A stretch of 64,000 nt of DNA, taken from NCBI RefSeq assembly GCF_014203425.1, contig NZ_JACHJC010000001.1:496001-560000 (forward strand), given 5' to 3'. Made by a program: the position numbers and the translations under genes. Position 1 is the first letter of the stretch, and each line of letters begins with the position of its first letter. The notes beneath the pieces were generated by a model. The model searched no databases. It was not told the origin of the DNA and saw only the letters and a program-made list of their open reading frames with translations. Source of the stretch: Micromonospora echinospora. Lineage in GTDB: Bacteria; Actinomycetota; Actinomycetes; Mycobacteriales; Micromonosporaceae. Below, in pieces: positions 24,137 to 33,175 of this stretch.

Positions 24137-24961
24137 TCAGTGCCGAAGCTCGGCGATGCAGCACTTCACGCTGCCACCGCCCTTCTTCAGCTCGGCCAGC
24201 TCCACCGGGACCGGGTGGTAGCCGGCCGCCTTCAGCTTGCCGGCGAGCCGGGTCGCCTCGTTGTTCAGCACCACGTTGAGCCCGTCGCTGACCAGGTTGA
24301 GCCCGAACGCCAGCGCGTCCTCGTCGTCCGCGACGATCGCGTCCGGGAACAACTGCGCCAGCACCCTCTGGCTGGCCGCGGAGAAGGCGCCCGGGTAGTA
24401 GACGATGTTCTCGTCGTCGATCGAGGCCAGCGCCACGTCCAGGTGGTAGAAGCGCGGGTCGATCAAGCGCAGCGAGACCACCGGGCGGCCGAGCGCCTCC
24501 TGCGCCTCGGCGTGCGCGGCCGGTTCGGTCCGGAAGCCGTGCCCGGCGAGGACCAGTCCGCCGTGCGCCTCCGGCAGGTACGCGAAGTCGCCCTCGCCCT
24601 CGTTCGTCTCGTTCGGGGCGATGAACCGCCAGCCCTGCTCCTCGTAGAACGCCCGGTGCGCGGCGGCCTCGGCGGTCCGCTGCTCGTGCTTGAACCGGGC
24701 GCCGTAGACCGTGCCGTCGACCACGAACGCGCCGTTCGCGGCGTAGACCATGTCCGGCAGCCCTGCCTCGGGGGTGAGCAGATGCACGTCGTGACCGAGC
24801 CCGACGAGCGTCTCCCGCAGCCGGTCCCACTGCTTGACCGCCAGGTCGGCGTCGACCGCCGTGGTCACGTCCATCCACGGGTTGATCGCGTACTCGACCG
24901 CGAAGTGCTCGGGCGAGCACATGAGATATGTCCGCTTTCGCGAGACTCGCTGCTGGTTCAC
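24137..24961 (-). CDS. dimethylargininase/arginine-deiminase-superfamily enzyme (DDAH-like)
   Basis: A 274-residue guanidino-group-modifying enzyme. Seen: AINPWMDVTTAVD, LPDMVYAANGAFVVDG, GEGDFAYLP (catalytic Glu/Asp), RFYHLDVALASID (catalytic His) and KKGGGSVKCCIAEL (catalytic Cys). It is shorter than ArcA and resembles dimethylarginine dimethylaminohydrolase and the amidinotransferase-like proteins beside AsnC regulators in mycobacteria. GTG 24961 is chosen because TACTCT ends 8 nt upstream with no Shine-Dalgarno. It is divergent from an Lrp/AsnC gene, a conserved arrangement that suggests control by that regulator. Product may be citrulline or ornithine; the substrate is not settled. Confidence 0.8.
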   Translation of the reverse strand: MNQQRVSRKRTYLMCSPEHFAVEYAINPWMDVTTAVDADLAVKQWDRLRETLVGLGHDVHLLTPEAGLPDMVYAANGAFVVDGTVYGARFKHEQRTAEAAAHRAFYEEQGWRFIAPNETNEGEGDFAYLPEAHGGLVLAGHGFRTEPAAHAEAQEALGRPVVSLRLIDPRFYHLDVALASIDDENIVYYPGAFSAASQRVLAQLFPDAIVADDEDALAFGLNLVSDGLNVVLNNEATRLAGKLKAAGYHPVPVELAELKKGGGSVKCCIAELRH

Positions 24962-25029
24962 GGTCACCAAGAGTAGGTACGGTACAACTTTGGTAACAGC
25001 CACAAGCATTGCTTCCCGGGAGCAGAACG

Positions 25030-25488
25030 TTGCAGATAGACGCGGTAGACCAGCGAATCATTGCGTTGCTCGTGGCAGATGCCCGCGCCTCGTACGCGGA
25101 CATCGGCACCCGGGTGTCACTCTCCGCCCCCGCCGTCAAGCGACGGGTCGACCGGCTCCGATCCGCCGGTGTGATCCGGGGATTCACCGCGGTCGTCGAC
25201 CCCGCCGCCGTCGGCTGGACCACCGAGGCGTTCGTCGAGCTGTTCTGCGCCGGCCGCACCACCCCGGCTCAGATCGGCGCCGCCGCACGACGGCACCCCG
25301 AGGTGGTCGGCGCGTACACCGTCTCCGGCGAGGCGGACGCGCTCGTGCACCTGCGCGCCGCGGACATCTCACACCTGGAGGAGGCGCTCGAACGCCTGCG
25401 CGCCGAATCGTTCGTCACCTCGTCCCGCAGCACCATCGTGCTCTCCCGGCTGGTCGAGTCGCCCGGCGTCGGACCGTCAACGGTTTGA
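25030..25488 (+). CDS. Lrp/AsnC-family transcriptional regulator
   Basis: A 152-residue Lrp/AsnC protein. The N-terminal winged helix-turn-helix reads QIDAVDQRIIALLVADARAS, then YADIGTRVSLSAPAVKRRVDR (recognition helix) and GVIRGFTAVVDPAAVG. The C-terminal RAM domain (about residues 70-140) binds an amino acid effector. TTG 25030 is the likely start (GGGAG 8 nt upstream); TTG 25009 is also in frame. It is divergent from the DDAH-like gene with a gap of about 70 bp that must contain its operator. An arginine-family effector is a reasonable inference. Confidence 0.85.
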   Translation: MQIDAVDQRIIALLVADARASYADIGTRVSLSAPAVKRRVDRLRSAGVIRGFTAVVDPAAVGWTTEAFVELFCAGRTTPAQIGAAARRHPEVVGAYTVSGEADALVHLRAADISHLEEALERLRAESFVTSSRSTIVLSRLVESPGVGPSTV

Positions 25489-25543
25489 CCTCAACCCGGC
25501 TTCATGTCGTGCACTGGTGACCGGCTTGAAGCGAGGGGGCGGT

Positions 25544-26491
25544 ATGCGTGCGGTGTGGCTGCGGGAGTTCGGCGGACCGGAGGTGCTCGTGCCCGGGACG
25601 GCACCCGACCCGGCACCCGGACCGGGCCAGGTGCTCGTCGACGTGGCACACGCGAACATCACGTTCGTCGAGACGATGTTCCGGGCGACCGGCTTCGGCC
25701 CGTTCGGCGCCGAACTGCCGCTGATCCCCGGCAACGGCGTCGGCGGGACGATCACCGAACTGGGACCGGGTGTCGATCCGGCGCTCGCCGGACGCGTCGT
25801 GGTCACCGCCACCGGCGGGTACGCCGAGCGCGTCGTGGTCGACCAGGGCGCGCCTGTCCGCGTACCCCCGGGGTTGGCGCTGGACGCGGCGGTGGCGCTG
25901 ATGGCCGACGGCCGGACCGCCCTGATGCTGGCCCGTGCGGCCGGGCTGCGGCAGGGTGACCGCGTCCTGGTCGAGGCGGCCGCCGGCGGCGTCGGATCGC
26001 TGCTGGTCCAACTCGCCGCGCGGGCCGGCGCCACCGTGGTGGCCGCAGCCGGTGGCCCGGCGAAGGTCACCACGCTCCGCGCGGGCCGGCTCGACGTCGT
26101 GGTCGACTACCGGCAGCCCGGCTGGACCGACCGGGTCCGGGACGCCGTCGGCGCGGTCGACGTGGTGTTCGACGGCGTGGGCGGACCGCTCGCCCGGGAG
26201 GCGTTCGGCCTGCTCGACCCGGGCGGGCGGATGCTCAGCTTCGGCCTGGCGAGCGGCACCTGGGCGGACATCCCGGCCGAGTCGGCCGCCGCACGCGGCG
26301 TGACGCTGCTACGGCCCCGGCCCGGCCCGGACGAACTGCGCGCCCTCACCGAGGCGGCGCTCGCCGAGGGCGCGGCCGGACGGCTGCGCCCACTCATCGG
26401 CCGACGCTTCCCGCTGGAACGGGCCGCCGAGGCGCACGCCGCGATCGAGGCCCGGGAAACGATGGGCAAGACCCTGCTCGACGTACGCTGA
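25544..26491 (+). CDS. quinone oxidoreductase-like medium-chain dehydrogenase
   Basis: A 315-residue zinc-free MDR protein of the NADPH:quinone oxidoreductase group. It shows the N-terminal catalytic domain (MRAVWLREFGGPEVLVPG, IPGNGVGGTITELG), the Rossmann motif VLVEAAAGGVGSLLVQLAA (AxxGVG for NADPH) and FPLERAAEAHAAIEARETMGK at the end. No structural zinc Cys cluster is present. The substrate is unknown; quinones or enones are typical. ATG 25544 follows GCGAGGGGG. It is 55 bp downstream of the Lrp gene. Confidence 0.87.
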   Translation: MRAVWLREFGGPEVLVPGTAPDPAPGPGQVLVDVAHANITFVETMFRATGFGPFGAELPLIPGNGVGGTITELGPGVDPALAGRVVVTATGGYAERVVVDQGAPVRVPPGLALDAAVALMADGRTALMLARAAGLRQGDRVLVEAAAGGVGSLLVQLAARAGATVVAAAGGPAKVTTLRAGRLDVVVDYRQPGWTDRVRDAVGAVDVVFDGVGGPLAREAFGLLDPGGRMLSFGLASGTWADIPAESAAARGVTLLRPRPGPDELRALTEAALAEGAAGRLRPLIGRRFPLERAAEAHAAIEARETMGKTLLDVR

Positions 26492-26500
26492 CCCGACGGC

Positions 26501-27658
26501 TCAGAGGTACATGCCGGTGCGGTGCTCCTCGCTGCGGGCCGGCTTGTCGCCCTCACCGAAGAAGCGCTTGCCGCCGAACTCGCCGTGCAGACGGTCGTCC
26601 AACTCGTCCGCCAGGCCGGTCATCACCTGCACCGCGAGCATCAGGTGGGTGGCCTGGAAGTTGCGGCCGAAGACCGGAATCGACGCCCACACCGTGTCGT
26701 CGGCGCAGTAGAGCCGGCCGATCGGCATCCGGTTGGTCAACTCGGAGAGCTTCACGTAGAGACGCTCCGTCGGCTCCACCTCGGTCAGCACCGGCGAGAA
26801 GACGTCCACGAGCGGCGGATTGTCGCGGACCCGGACGAACACCATCGCCGAGCCGGCCCGGATGTTGATGTCACCGTCCGAGTCGATCTGGAGCTGGTCG
26901 GAGGTGGACTTCAGCATCGTGGACACGACGGTATGCACCCGCTCCGCGAGCGCCTGCACGTCGTTCTCGTCCGCCTGGGCGGTCGCCGCCGCGGCCAGCG
27001 CCTCGTCCAGATCGGCCTCGACGTCCCGGTCCGGCCCGAACTCGCTGCGGGCCGTACCGAGCGGTTCCACCGGCAGCGGCTCACCCTCGACGTCGTGCAC
27101 CAGGTAGACGAGGAAGGCGGGGTGCGGGGCGCCGTAGACGTCACGCAGCGTCCGGGAGAGCACGGCGGCCAGCCGGGTGGACTCGTCGGCGCCGCAGTCC
27201 AGGCCGAACTGCTCGCCGGAACCCGCCACCACGCCCGGCGGCGACCAGCCGAGCGCGACCATGTCGGCCACCGCCGCCCGGTCCAGCCGGTAGCCCTGCG
27301 GCAGTGTGGCGTTGCCGACCGCCCGCGCCGAGAGGCGACCCTCCTCGCCCGCGTCCACGCTGACCGAGTAGACGGCGTCCCCGGTGCCGGAGGCGGTCGG
27401 ATCGAGTGTCACCTCAAGGTGGCCACCGGCGGGCAGCGCGCGTAGCCGCTCGGCGAGCGCCCGGGCGAACTCACGCCAGGCCTCGGTCACCTTGGCCCGC
27501 AGATCGGCAGTGGTCGGCTCGTCCAGCAGGATCGACTCGTGATGATGCTCAGGCGTACCGCCGGCAGAGTGATGAGCCGGCGTGCCACCGGAGCTGTGCT
27601 CAACCGGCGTGTCGCCGGCCGGCTGCTCGACCGGCGCCGAGGGGTGGTCTGCCGTCAT
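26501..27658 (-). CDS. YbjN/TY-Chap (type III chaperone-like) protein
   Basis: A 385-residue protein. Residues 1-45 are a His/Gly/Pro-rich tail with a near-repeat (VEHSSGGTP, AHHSAGGTP, EHHHE). About 50-200 is an N-terminal alpha+beta domain, and 225-365 resembles a YbjN domain: HTVVSTMLKSTSDQLQIDSD, ERLYVKLSELTNRMPIGRLY, and AVQVMTGLADELDDRL. This fits the actinobacterial proteins annotated as T3SS/YbjN peptide-binding chaperones. Function is unknown; YbjN-like domains are thought to bind peptides. It is convergent with the quinone oxidoreductase gene. Confidence 0.7.
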   Translation of the reverse strand: MTADHPSAPVEQPAGDTPVEHSSGGTPAHHSAGGTPEHHHESILLDEPTTADLRAKVTEAWREFARALAERLRALPAGGHLEVTLDPTASGTGDAVYSVSVDAGEEGRLSARAVGNATLPQGYRLDRAAVADMVALGWSPPGVVAGSGEQFGLDCGADESTRLAAVLSRTLRDVYGAPHPAFLVYLVHDVEGEPLPVEPLGTARSEFGPDRDVEADLDEALAAAATAQADENDVQALAERVHTVVSTMLKSTSDQLQIDSDGDINIRAGSAMVFVRVRDNPPLVDVFSPVLTEVEPTERLYVKLSELTNRMPIGRLYCADDTVWASIPVFGRNFQATHLMLAVQVMTGLADELDDRLHGEFGGKRFFGEGDKPARSEEHRTGMYL

Positions 27659-27723
27659 GATCGCCTCCGTCTGTTCCCGCCACCCTACCCACGCGCGGCG
27701 GCGACCGAATCACGCCCGAGGCG

Positions 27724-27981
27724 CTATTCCGCAGGCGTGGAACCGCCCAGATCCACCGGCCAGGAACCGGCCAGCGCGCTGAGCCGCTCGGCCGCCGCCG
27801 CCGGGTCCGCGCCGCGCCCCACCGCCAACCCCAGCAGGTACGCGGTGACCGGCGCCCCCGGCCGCACCACCTGATGTGCCACGTCCCGGGCCACGTCCAG
27901 CACCGTCGACACCGGCACCCCGGCCGGGTCCAGGTCCAGCTCGGCGCAGACCGCCGTCACCCAGTCGTCCAGGACCGTCAT
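27724..27981 (-). CDS. DUF6457 protein coupled to mobA
   Basis: An 85-residue protein MTVLDDWVTAVCAELDLDPA continuing into a helix-rich body (DVARDVAHQVVRPGAPVTAYLLGLAVGRG). This matches DUF6457, a small family found next to Mo-cofactor genes in actinobacteria. The ATG (27979-27981) overlaps the mobA stop (27978-27980), so translation is coupled. A role accessory to molybdenum cofactor guanylylation is suggested only by context. Confidence 0.75.
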   Translation of the reverse strand: MTVLDDWVTAVCAELDLDPAGVPVSTVLDVARDVAHQVVRPGAPVTAYLLGLAVGRGADPAAAAERLSALAGSWPVDLGGSTPAE

Positions 27982-28712
27982 CTCGACCACTCCTCCGCCC
28001 GGCGTACGTCCTCGTCAGTGTCGCAGTCGAACCAGGGCGGCGGACCGGAGCCGGACCAGGACACCTCGCGTACCGCGACACCGGTCAGCAGCCCACGTAC
28101 CGGCGCCCCGTCGAGCGTGCCGCCCCGCGTCGCGGCGAGCCGGTCGAGTGCGGCCCGCAGAGCCGGCAACCGCCACACCGCGCAAAGCTGCTGGCGGCGG
28201 CCGTCGGCGTCCACGTAACAGGCGAGCGCGACTGTCGATCCGGCCGGCGTGAGCGCTGATTTCCGCTCGGCGGCCAGGTCGTGTTCCCGCTCGGCGGCGG
28301 GGTCGTGTTCCCGCTCGGCGGCTGGGTCGTGCGGCTGCCCAGCGGGCGGGGCGTGCGGCTGATCGGTGGCTGGGGCGTCGAGCGCGCGTCGCAGCTCGGT
28401 CACCGCGGCGGCGGTGAGCAGCGGGAGATCGGCGGCGAGCAGGGCGACTGTCGTCGTAGCCGGGTCGAGCAGCGCCAGCCCAGCCGCTGTGGCGGCCACC
28501 GGCCCGCCCCCGGGTGGCTCCTCACGTGTCGTCCGGACCTCGTCGGGCAGCGGACCGGACGGGCCGACCACGATCCGCTGGTCCGCATCGGCCACCGCGG
28601 CCAGTACCCGATGCAGCATCGGCCGGCCGCCAACCGGGCGGGCCGGCTTGTCCACGCCGCCCATCCGCCGGGCCGCGCCACCGGCGAGGACCACCGCCGC
28701 GTACCCCGTCAC
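27978..28712 (-). CDS. mobA: molybdenum cofactor guanylyltransferase
   Basis: A 244-residue MobA, which adds GMP to Mo-molybdopterin. It has the nucleotidyltransferase motif AVVLAGGAARRMGGVDKPARP, DPATTTVALLAADLPLL (metal-binding Asp) and WFDCDTDEDVRRAEE near the C-terminus. The middle carries an unusual low-complexity insert (about residues 125-150: QPHDPAAEREHDPAAEREHD and on) produced by a 24-bp tandem repeat. This insert sits where MobA proteins normally have a short loop. It is followed by the coupled DUF6457 gene. Confidence 0.87.
   Translation of the reverse strand: MTGYAAVVLAGGAARRMGGVDKPARPVGGRPMLHRVLAAVADADQRIVVGPSGPLPDEVRTTREEPPGGGPVAATAAGLALLDPATTTVALLAADLPLLTAAAVTELRRALDAPATDQPHAPPAGQPHDPAAEREHDPAAEREHDLAAERKSALTPAGSTVALACYVDADGRRQQLCAVWRLPALRAALDRLAATRGGTLDGAPVRGLLTGVAVREVSWSGSGPPPWFDCDTDEDVRRAEEWSR
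28266..28337. repeat. three tandem 24-bp repeats inside mobA
   Basis: Three consecutive 24-bp units (28266-28289, 28290-28313, 28314-28337), each beginning CTCGGCGGC and containing GGTCGTG. The first two differ at two positions; the third is more diverged. The unit keeps the reading frame and encodes the AEREHDPA-type repeats of MobA. Confidence 0.85.
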
Positions 28713-29022
28713 CGCCTCACCCTATCCACGGCCACGACCGCCGCATCCCGGCTCGGACCGAGGGCTCGGTTCACAGGATCGGACCCATGCCCGGCTTTGC
28801 TGGCGGTTTTCCGACGTTGATCAACTCCCTTTCGCCGAAGTGGTGGCATCCAAGGCCCTCCGATACCGCCACTTCGGCGATCTGGTGTCGATCATCATCG
28901 GCCGAACAAGGCCGGGCCGGGGGCGGACCGGGGGTGGAGATGGGAGCCGGGCCGTTCGGGCGAGGCGTGTGCAGGAGCGGGGGTGAGGTGCGGGCGGCAG
29001 AGTGCCCGGGGAGGATGGCGGC
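28713..29022. other. 310-bp divergent intergenic region mobA/fdhD
   Basis: It contains the 91-bp palindrome, a GC-rich stretch after it (GGGCCGGGGGCGGACCGGGGG), and the fdhD ribosome binding site GGGGAGGA at 29008-29015. I see no supported gene. Promoters of both mobA and fdhD must lie here, but I could not identify them with confidence. Confidence 0.6.
28811..28901. repeat. 91-bp imperfect palindrome (REP/MITE-like)
   Basis: Inner arms CGCCGAAGTGGTGGCATC (28833-28850) and GATACCGCCACTTCGGCG (28862-28879) match in 16 of 18 positions around an 11-bp loop. Outer arms CCGACGTTGATCA (28811-28823) and CGATCATCATCGG (28889-28901) match in 10 of 13. It lies between mobA and fdhD, whose promoters point away from each other. 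It is less GC-rich than its surroundings. I recall similar GTTGATCAA / CCGAAGTGG palindromes in Micromonosporaceae, which would make it an interspersed element. Confidence 0.65.
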
Positions 29023-29883
29023 ATGGGACGGGCAACAGACCGGCGAAGCGTGCTGCGGATCGACCTCGACGCGACAGGCGAGGGCCGGGGCCGGGGCCGG
29101 GGCCGCCGCCAGGACACCCTGGCTGCGGAGGAGCCACTGGAGATCCGCGTGGGCGCGGCCGGGCCGGGCCGGCGTCGGCCGCTCGCGGTGACGATGCGCA
29201 CCCCGGGCGACGACCTGGACCTGGCGATCGGCTTCCTGCTCACCGAAGGGCTGATCCGGTCGGCCGCAGACGTGCACACCGCACAGCTCTGCGCCGGGGC
29301 GGAGACCCCGAACACCTACAACGTGGTCGACGTCGTGCTCACGCCCGGTGTTCCGGAGCCGGTCACCGATCCCTCGCGCAACTTCTACACCACCAGTTCG
29401 TGCGGCGTGTGCGGCAAGGGCAGCATCGAGTCGGTGCGTACCCGTTCGCGGTTCGCCGTGCGGGACGACCCGCTGACGGTCACCGCCGAACTGCTGGCCG
29501 CGCTGCCGGATCGGCTGCGGGCCGCTCAGCGCGCCTTCGACCGCACCGGTGGCCTGCACGCGGCCGGCCTCTTCACCGCCGACGGGGAGATGGTGGTGCT
29601 GCGGGAGGACGTCGGGCGGCACAACGCGGTGGACAAGGTGATCGGCTGGGCCACCCGGGAGGGGCGGTTGCCGCTGGCCGGGCACGTGCTGCTGGTCTCC
29701 GGGCGGGCCAGTTTCGAACTCACCCAGAAGGCGTGGATGGCGGGCGTGCCGCTGCTCGCCGCGGTGTCCGCGCCCAGCACGCTCGCCGTCGAACTGGCCG
29801 AGGAGGCCGGGATGACGCTTGTCGGCTTCCTGCGCGGGCCGACCATGAACGTCTACACCGGGGCGGCGCGGATCGGCGGCTGA
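29023..29883 (+). CDS. fdhD: formate dehydrogenase accessory sulfurtransferase
   Basis: A 286-residue FdhD. The catalytic loop reads [16 protein letters not shown] (CxxC), with [12 protein letters not shown] upstream and [20 protein letters not shown] and [19 protein letters not shown] downstream. FdhD moves sulfur from a cysteine desulfurase to the Mo-bis-MGD cofactor of formate dehydrogenase. A GRGRGRGR stretch near residue 20 is low-complexity. ATG 29023 follows GGGGAGGA by 7 nt. It sits beside mobA and DUF6457, consistent with a formate-dehydrogenase branch of Mo metabolism; the dehydrogenase itself is not in the window. Confidence 0.92.
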   Translation: MGRATDRRSVLRIDLDATGEGRGRGRGRRQDTLAAEEPLEIRVGAAGPGRRRPLAVTMRTPGDDLDLAIGFLLTEGLIRSAADVHTAQLCAGAETPNTYNVVDVVLTPGVPEPVTDPSRNFYTTSSCGVCGKGSIESVRTRSRFAVRDDPLTVTAELLAALPDRLRAAQRAFDRTGGLHAAGLFTADGEMVVLREDVGRHNAVDKVIGWATREGRLPLAGHVLLVSGRASFELTQKAWMAGVPLLAAVSAPSTLAVELAEEAGMTLVGFLRGPTMNVYTGAARIGG

Positions 29884-29887
29884 CGGC

Positions 29888-31093
29888 TCAGCGCCGTGGA
29901 CGGCGACGGCGACGGCGCAGCACCGCGCCGCCGTCGGAACCGGGCCAGCCGTCCAGCTGGGACGGGGCCACCCCGCGCCGAAGCGCCTCGTCGAGCAGCA
30001 CCGCGAGCGAATAGCCGGGGTGGGCGGACAGCACCCGTTCCAGGGCTACCGCCGCCAGCGCCCCGTGCCCGGAGCGCCAGGCGGAGAAGGCGAGCAGGCA
30101 GCCCGGCGCGGCGATCAGGTCCGGCTCGGCGCGCCGCGTGACGTCGGTCCAGAGGCTGATGTCCGCGTCCCGGCCGTCGGTCCGGGACCAGGCGTGATCG
30201 CGTACCGGGATGTGGGTGAGCAGCACGGTCAGCCAGGCCACCTCGTCGTCGTCGAGCCGCTCGCCACGCCGCTGACGGCGGAACGCGGCCCGCACCGCCG
30301 CCGTGCCCGCGCTCCGCACCGCACGTGGTGAATCCACCGGCCCGGCACCGTCGGCCCGCACCTCACCGTCCACCGGCACGGAACTACCGCCCGCCGGACC
30401 GCCACCCGGCCCGGAACGGTCCGCCGATCCGGTGCCGACCGGTGCGGTGCCGTCGACCGGCTCCGGGCCTTCGTGCGGCCTGCCGGCCACCGGGCTGCGG
30501 CCGGACTGCGAGGACGTCCCGCCGGTGAGCGCGGCCAGGCGCAGACGGGCCCGGCCGGTGGCCCTGCGCATGGCGAGGCGTACCGGCCCGTCGAGCGGGG
30601 ACACCTGCGCGGCCAGCGCGGCCCGGTCGGGCAGGGCGACCTGACCGGCGAACACGGCCGCGGCGCTGACCTGGCTGGCGGCCGGGTCGTACGGGGTGCC
30701 CTCGGGCGGGCAGCAGGACGGCTCGGCGCACAGGTACGACCACCAGCGGCCCTCGGTGACCCGCAGGGCGTCGAGCACGACCAGCCCGGCAGCGGTCAGC
30801 GCGTCGCCGATCGCGTCCACGACGCCGGTCACCCGGGCGGCCGGACCGTAGCCGACGACCGTGGCGGCGTCCGCGTCCTGCCGGGCCACCACCTGTGCCA
30901 GGTGCCGGGCCGCCGGGCCGGGGTCGGCGCCGGGTGCGGGCAGGTCTCCCCGGGCGGCGAAGACGACGCGCCGGCCGCGTACCGCGACCACCACGACGCT
31001 GTCGGCCGGGTGGAAGCCGAGCAGGTAGGGCACGGCCGCGACCATGTCGGCCGGTGAGCGGACGGAGAGGCGGGGTTGCTCGGTGGAGTTCAT
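29888..31093 (-). CDS. DUF4192 domain-containing protein
   Basis: A 401-residue DUF4192 protein. It has LSVRSPADMVAAVPYLLGFHP, then DSVVVVAVRGRRVVFAARGD, and PVRDHAWSRTD with HPGYSLAVLLDEALRRGV in the C-terminal half. A disordered Gly/Pro/Asp-rich insert (about residues 200-265) separates the halves, and the end is poly-Arg. The family is common in actinobacteria and has no known function. ATG 31093 is chosen because it is preceded by a Shine-Dalgarno-like run and matches the conserved N-terminus. It is convergent with fdhD. Confidence 0.82.
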   Translation of the reverse strand: MNSTEQPRLSVRSPADMVAAVPYLLGFHPADSVVVVAVRGRRVVFAARGDLPAPGADPGPAARHLAQVVARQDADAATVVGYGPAARVTGVVDAIGDALTAAGLVVLDALRVTEGRWWSYLCAEPSCCPPEGTPYDPAASQVSAAAVFAGQVALPDRAALAAQVSPLDGPVRLAMRRATGRARLRLAALTGGTSSQSGRSPVAGRPHEGPEPVDGTAPVGTGSADRSGPGGGPAGGSSVPVDGEVRADGAGPVDSPRAVRSAGTAAVRAAFRRQRRGERLDDDEVAWLTVLLTHIPVRDHAWSRTDGRDADISLWTDVTRRAEPDLIAAPGCLLAFSAWRSGHGALAAVALERVLSAHPGYSLAVLLDEALRRGVAPSQLDGWPGSDGGAVLRRRRRRPRR

Positions 31094-31245
31094 GCCGGGA
31101 GCGTGGGCGTTCGCATGTCGCACTGTCCGCCCCTGTGGACGACACGCGGCCCGTCCACAGATACGGAGCGTATCGGTCCAGGTCAGCGGCGATCCGTGGC
31201 GTCGCTTGCCCCACGGTTGTCCGGGGTACCCGCTACCTTGCGCTC

Positions 31246-32160
31246 ATGGACCTGGCGTACCTGCGGGCACACCCGGAGCACCTGCCGACCTTCCTGACCC
31301 ACCAGCGGATCCGGGAGACCCCGGTCTCCGGCGGTGAAATCTGCGCCGCCTCCCGGCTCACGCTGGACGACGGGCACTCCGTGTTCGCCAAGACGTGGCC
31401 GGAACGGGCGGCGCGTCCCCTGCCGGAGGGTTTCTTCGCCACCGAGGCGGCCGGGCTGCGCTGGCTGCGCGAGGCGGGTTCGGTGCCGGTGCCGGATGTG
31501 CTCGTGGCGCTGCCCGGCCTGCTGGCGCTCGACTGGGTGGAGCCGGGCGAGCCGACGCCGGAGGCAGCGGAGGCGTTCGGGCGTGACCTGGCCGGGCTGC
31601 ACCGGGCCGGGGCGCCGGCGTTCGGCGCGGACTGGACCGGGTTCATCGGCGCGCTGCCGCAGGACAACACACCCGACCCCGGTCCCTGGCCGGACTGGTT
31701 CGCCCGGCGTCGCCTCCTGCCGTACCTGCGCATGTCGGTCGACGGCGGCGCGCTCGACCGGTCCGGGGCGGCGCTGGTCGAGCAGGTCGTGGCCCGGATC
31801 GGTGAGTTCGGCGGCGACGAGCCGCCGGCCCGGCTGCACGGCGATCTCTGGCCCGGCAACCTGCTCTGGGGCGCCGACGGCCGGGTCTGGCTGGTCGATC
31901 CGGCCGCGCACGGCGGCCACCGCGAGACCGACCTGGCGCAACTCGCCCTTTTCGGCGGCCCGCCCCATCTGGACCGCGTCATGGCCGCCTACCGGGAGGC
32001 GTGGCCGCTGGCCGACGGCTGGCGGGAACGTGTACCCCTGCATCAGCTGCACCTGCTGCTCGTGCACACCGCGATCTTCGGCGCGGCGTACGCGAACGCG
32101 GTGGCCGCCACGGCTCGGGACGCCCTCCGGGGCGTCGAGCGCGCTACGGTCGACGGATGA
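31246..32160 (+). CDS. fructosamine kinase family protein
   Basis: A 304-residue protein kinase-like small-molecule kinase. Seen: VFAKTWPE (ATP-binding Lys), [33 protein letters not shown] (catalytic HGD-x6-N) and [18 protein letters not shown] (metal-binding Asp). Fructosamine-3-kinase-type enzymes phosphorylate Amadori products and so reverse protein glycation. ATG 31246 follows TACCTT by 6 nt (leaderless pattern). Its last four bases overlap the moaA start (ATGA), so it is co-expressed with moaA; the reason is unclear. Confidence 0.85.
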   Translation: MDLAYLRAHPEHLPTFLTHQRIRETPVSGGEICAASRLTLDDGHSVFAKTWPERAARPLPEGFFATEAAGLRWLREAGSVPVPDVLVALPGLLALDWVEPGEPTPEAAEAFGRDLAGLHRAGAPAFGADWTGFIGALPQDNTPDPGPWPDWFARRRLLPYLRMSVDGGALDRSGAALVEQVVARIGEFGGDEPPARLHGDLWPGNLLWGADGRVWLVDPAAHGGHRETDLAQLALFGGPPHLDRVMAAYREAWPLADGWRERVPLHQLHLLLVHTAIFGAAYANAVAATARDALRGVERATVDG

Positions 32161-33173
32161 GCGCCCCCCGGACGACGGCCGACGGCCTCCTCGCCGACCG
32201 GTACGGCCGCGTCGCCCGGGACCTGCGGGTCTCGCTGACCGACAAGTGCAACCTGCGCTGCACCTACTGCATGCCGGCCGAGGGCCTGCCCTGGCTGTCC
32301 GGTCCGCAGCTGCTCAGCGACGACGAGATCGTCCGGCTGGTGGGTGTCGCGGTGACCCGGCTCGGCATCACCGAGGTGCGCTTCACCGGCGGTGAGCCGC
32401 TCATCCGACCTGGTCTGCCCGGCATCGTGGCGGCGGTGGCCGCGCTCACACCCCGGCCGCGCATCTCGCTCACCACGAACGGCATCGGCCTGGCCCGCAT
32501 GGCGCCGGCGCTGCGCGCGGCCGGGCTGGATCGTGTCAACGTCTCGCTCGACACGCTGGACCGGGACCGGTTCACCGCGCTGACCCGGCGCGACCGGCTC
32601 GCCGACGTGCTCGCCGGGCTGGCCGCGGCGGCGGACGCCGGGCTGACACCGGTGAAGATCAACTCGGTGCTCATGCGTGGCACGAACGACGACGAGGCGC
32701 CGGAGCTGCTGCGGTTCGCGCTCGCGCACGGTTACGAGCTGCGGTTCATCGAGCAGATGCCGCTCGACGCGCAGCACGGCTGGGACCGCTCGACAATGGT
32801 CACCGCCGACGAGATCCTGGCCTCCCTGCACGCCGCGTTCGCGCTGACGCCGGACCCGTCCGAGCGGGGTGCGGCACCGGCCGAGACATGGCTGGTGGAC
32901 GGCGGGCCGGCCCGGGTCGGTGTGATCGCCAGCGTGACCCGGCCGTTCTGCGGCGACTGCGACCGCACCCGGCTCACCGCCGACGGCCAGGTCCGCAACT
33001 GCCTCTTCGCCACCGAGGAGTCGGATCTGCGCGGCGCGTTGCGCGACGGCGCCGACGACGAGGAGCTGGCCCGGCGCTGGCGCGCCGCGATGTGGGCCAA
33101 GCGGGCCGGTCACGGCATCGACGACCCGACGTTCCTCCAGCCCGCGCGCTCGATGTCGGCGATCGGAGGCTGA
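32157..33173 (+). CDS. moaA: GTP 3',8-cyclase MoaA
   Basis: A 338-residue radical-SAM enzyme that begins molybdopterin synthesis by cyclising GTP. The N-terminal cluster motif is [15 protein letters not shown] (Cx3Cx2C), with the SAM motif [11 protein letters not shown]. The C-terminal cluster is [20 protein letters not shown], and the protein ends in Gly-Gly (AIGG), as active MoaA does. ATG 32157 overlaps the stop of the fructosamine kinase gene. The moaD-like gene starts 3 bp after the stop. Confidence 0.94.
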   Translation: MSAPRTTADGLLADRYGRVARDLRVSLTDKCNLRCTYCMPAEGLPWLSGPQLLSDDEIVRLVGVAVTRLGITEVRFTGGEPLIRPGLPGIVAAVAALTPRPRISLTTNGIGLARMAPALRAAGLDRVNVSLDTLDRDRFTALTRRDRLADVLAGLAAAADAGLTPVKINSVLMRGTNDDEAPELLRFALAHGYELRFIEQMPLDAQHGWDRSTMVTADEILASLHAAFALTPDPSERGAAPAETWLVDGGPARVGVIASVTRPFCGDCDRTRLTADGQVRNCLFATEESDLRGALRDGADDEELARRWRAAMWAKRAGHGIDDPTFLQPARSMSAIGG

Positions 33174-33175
33174 GG

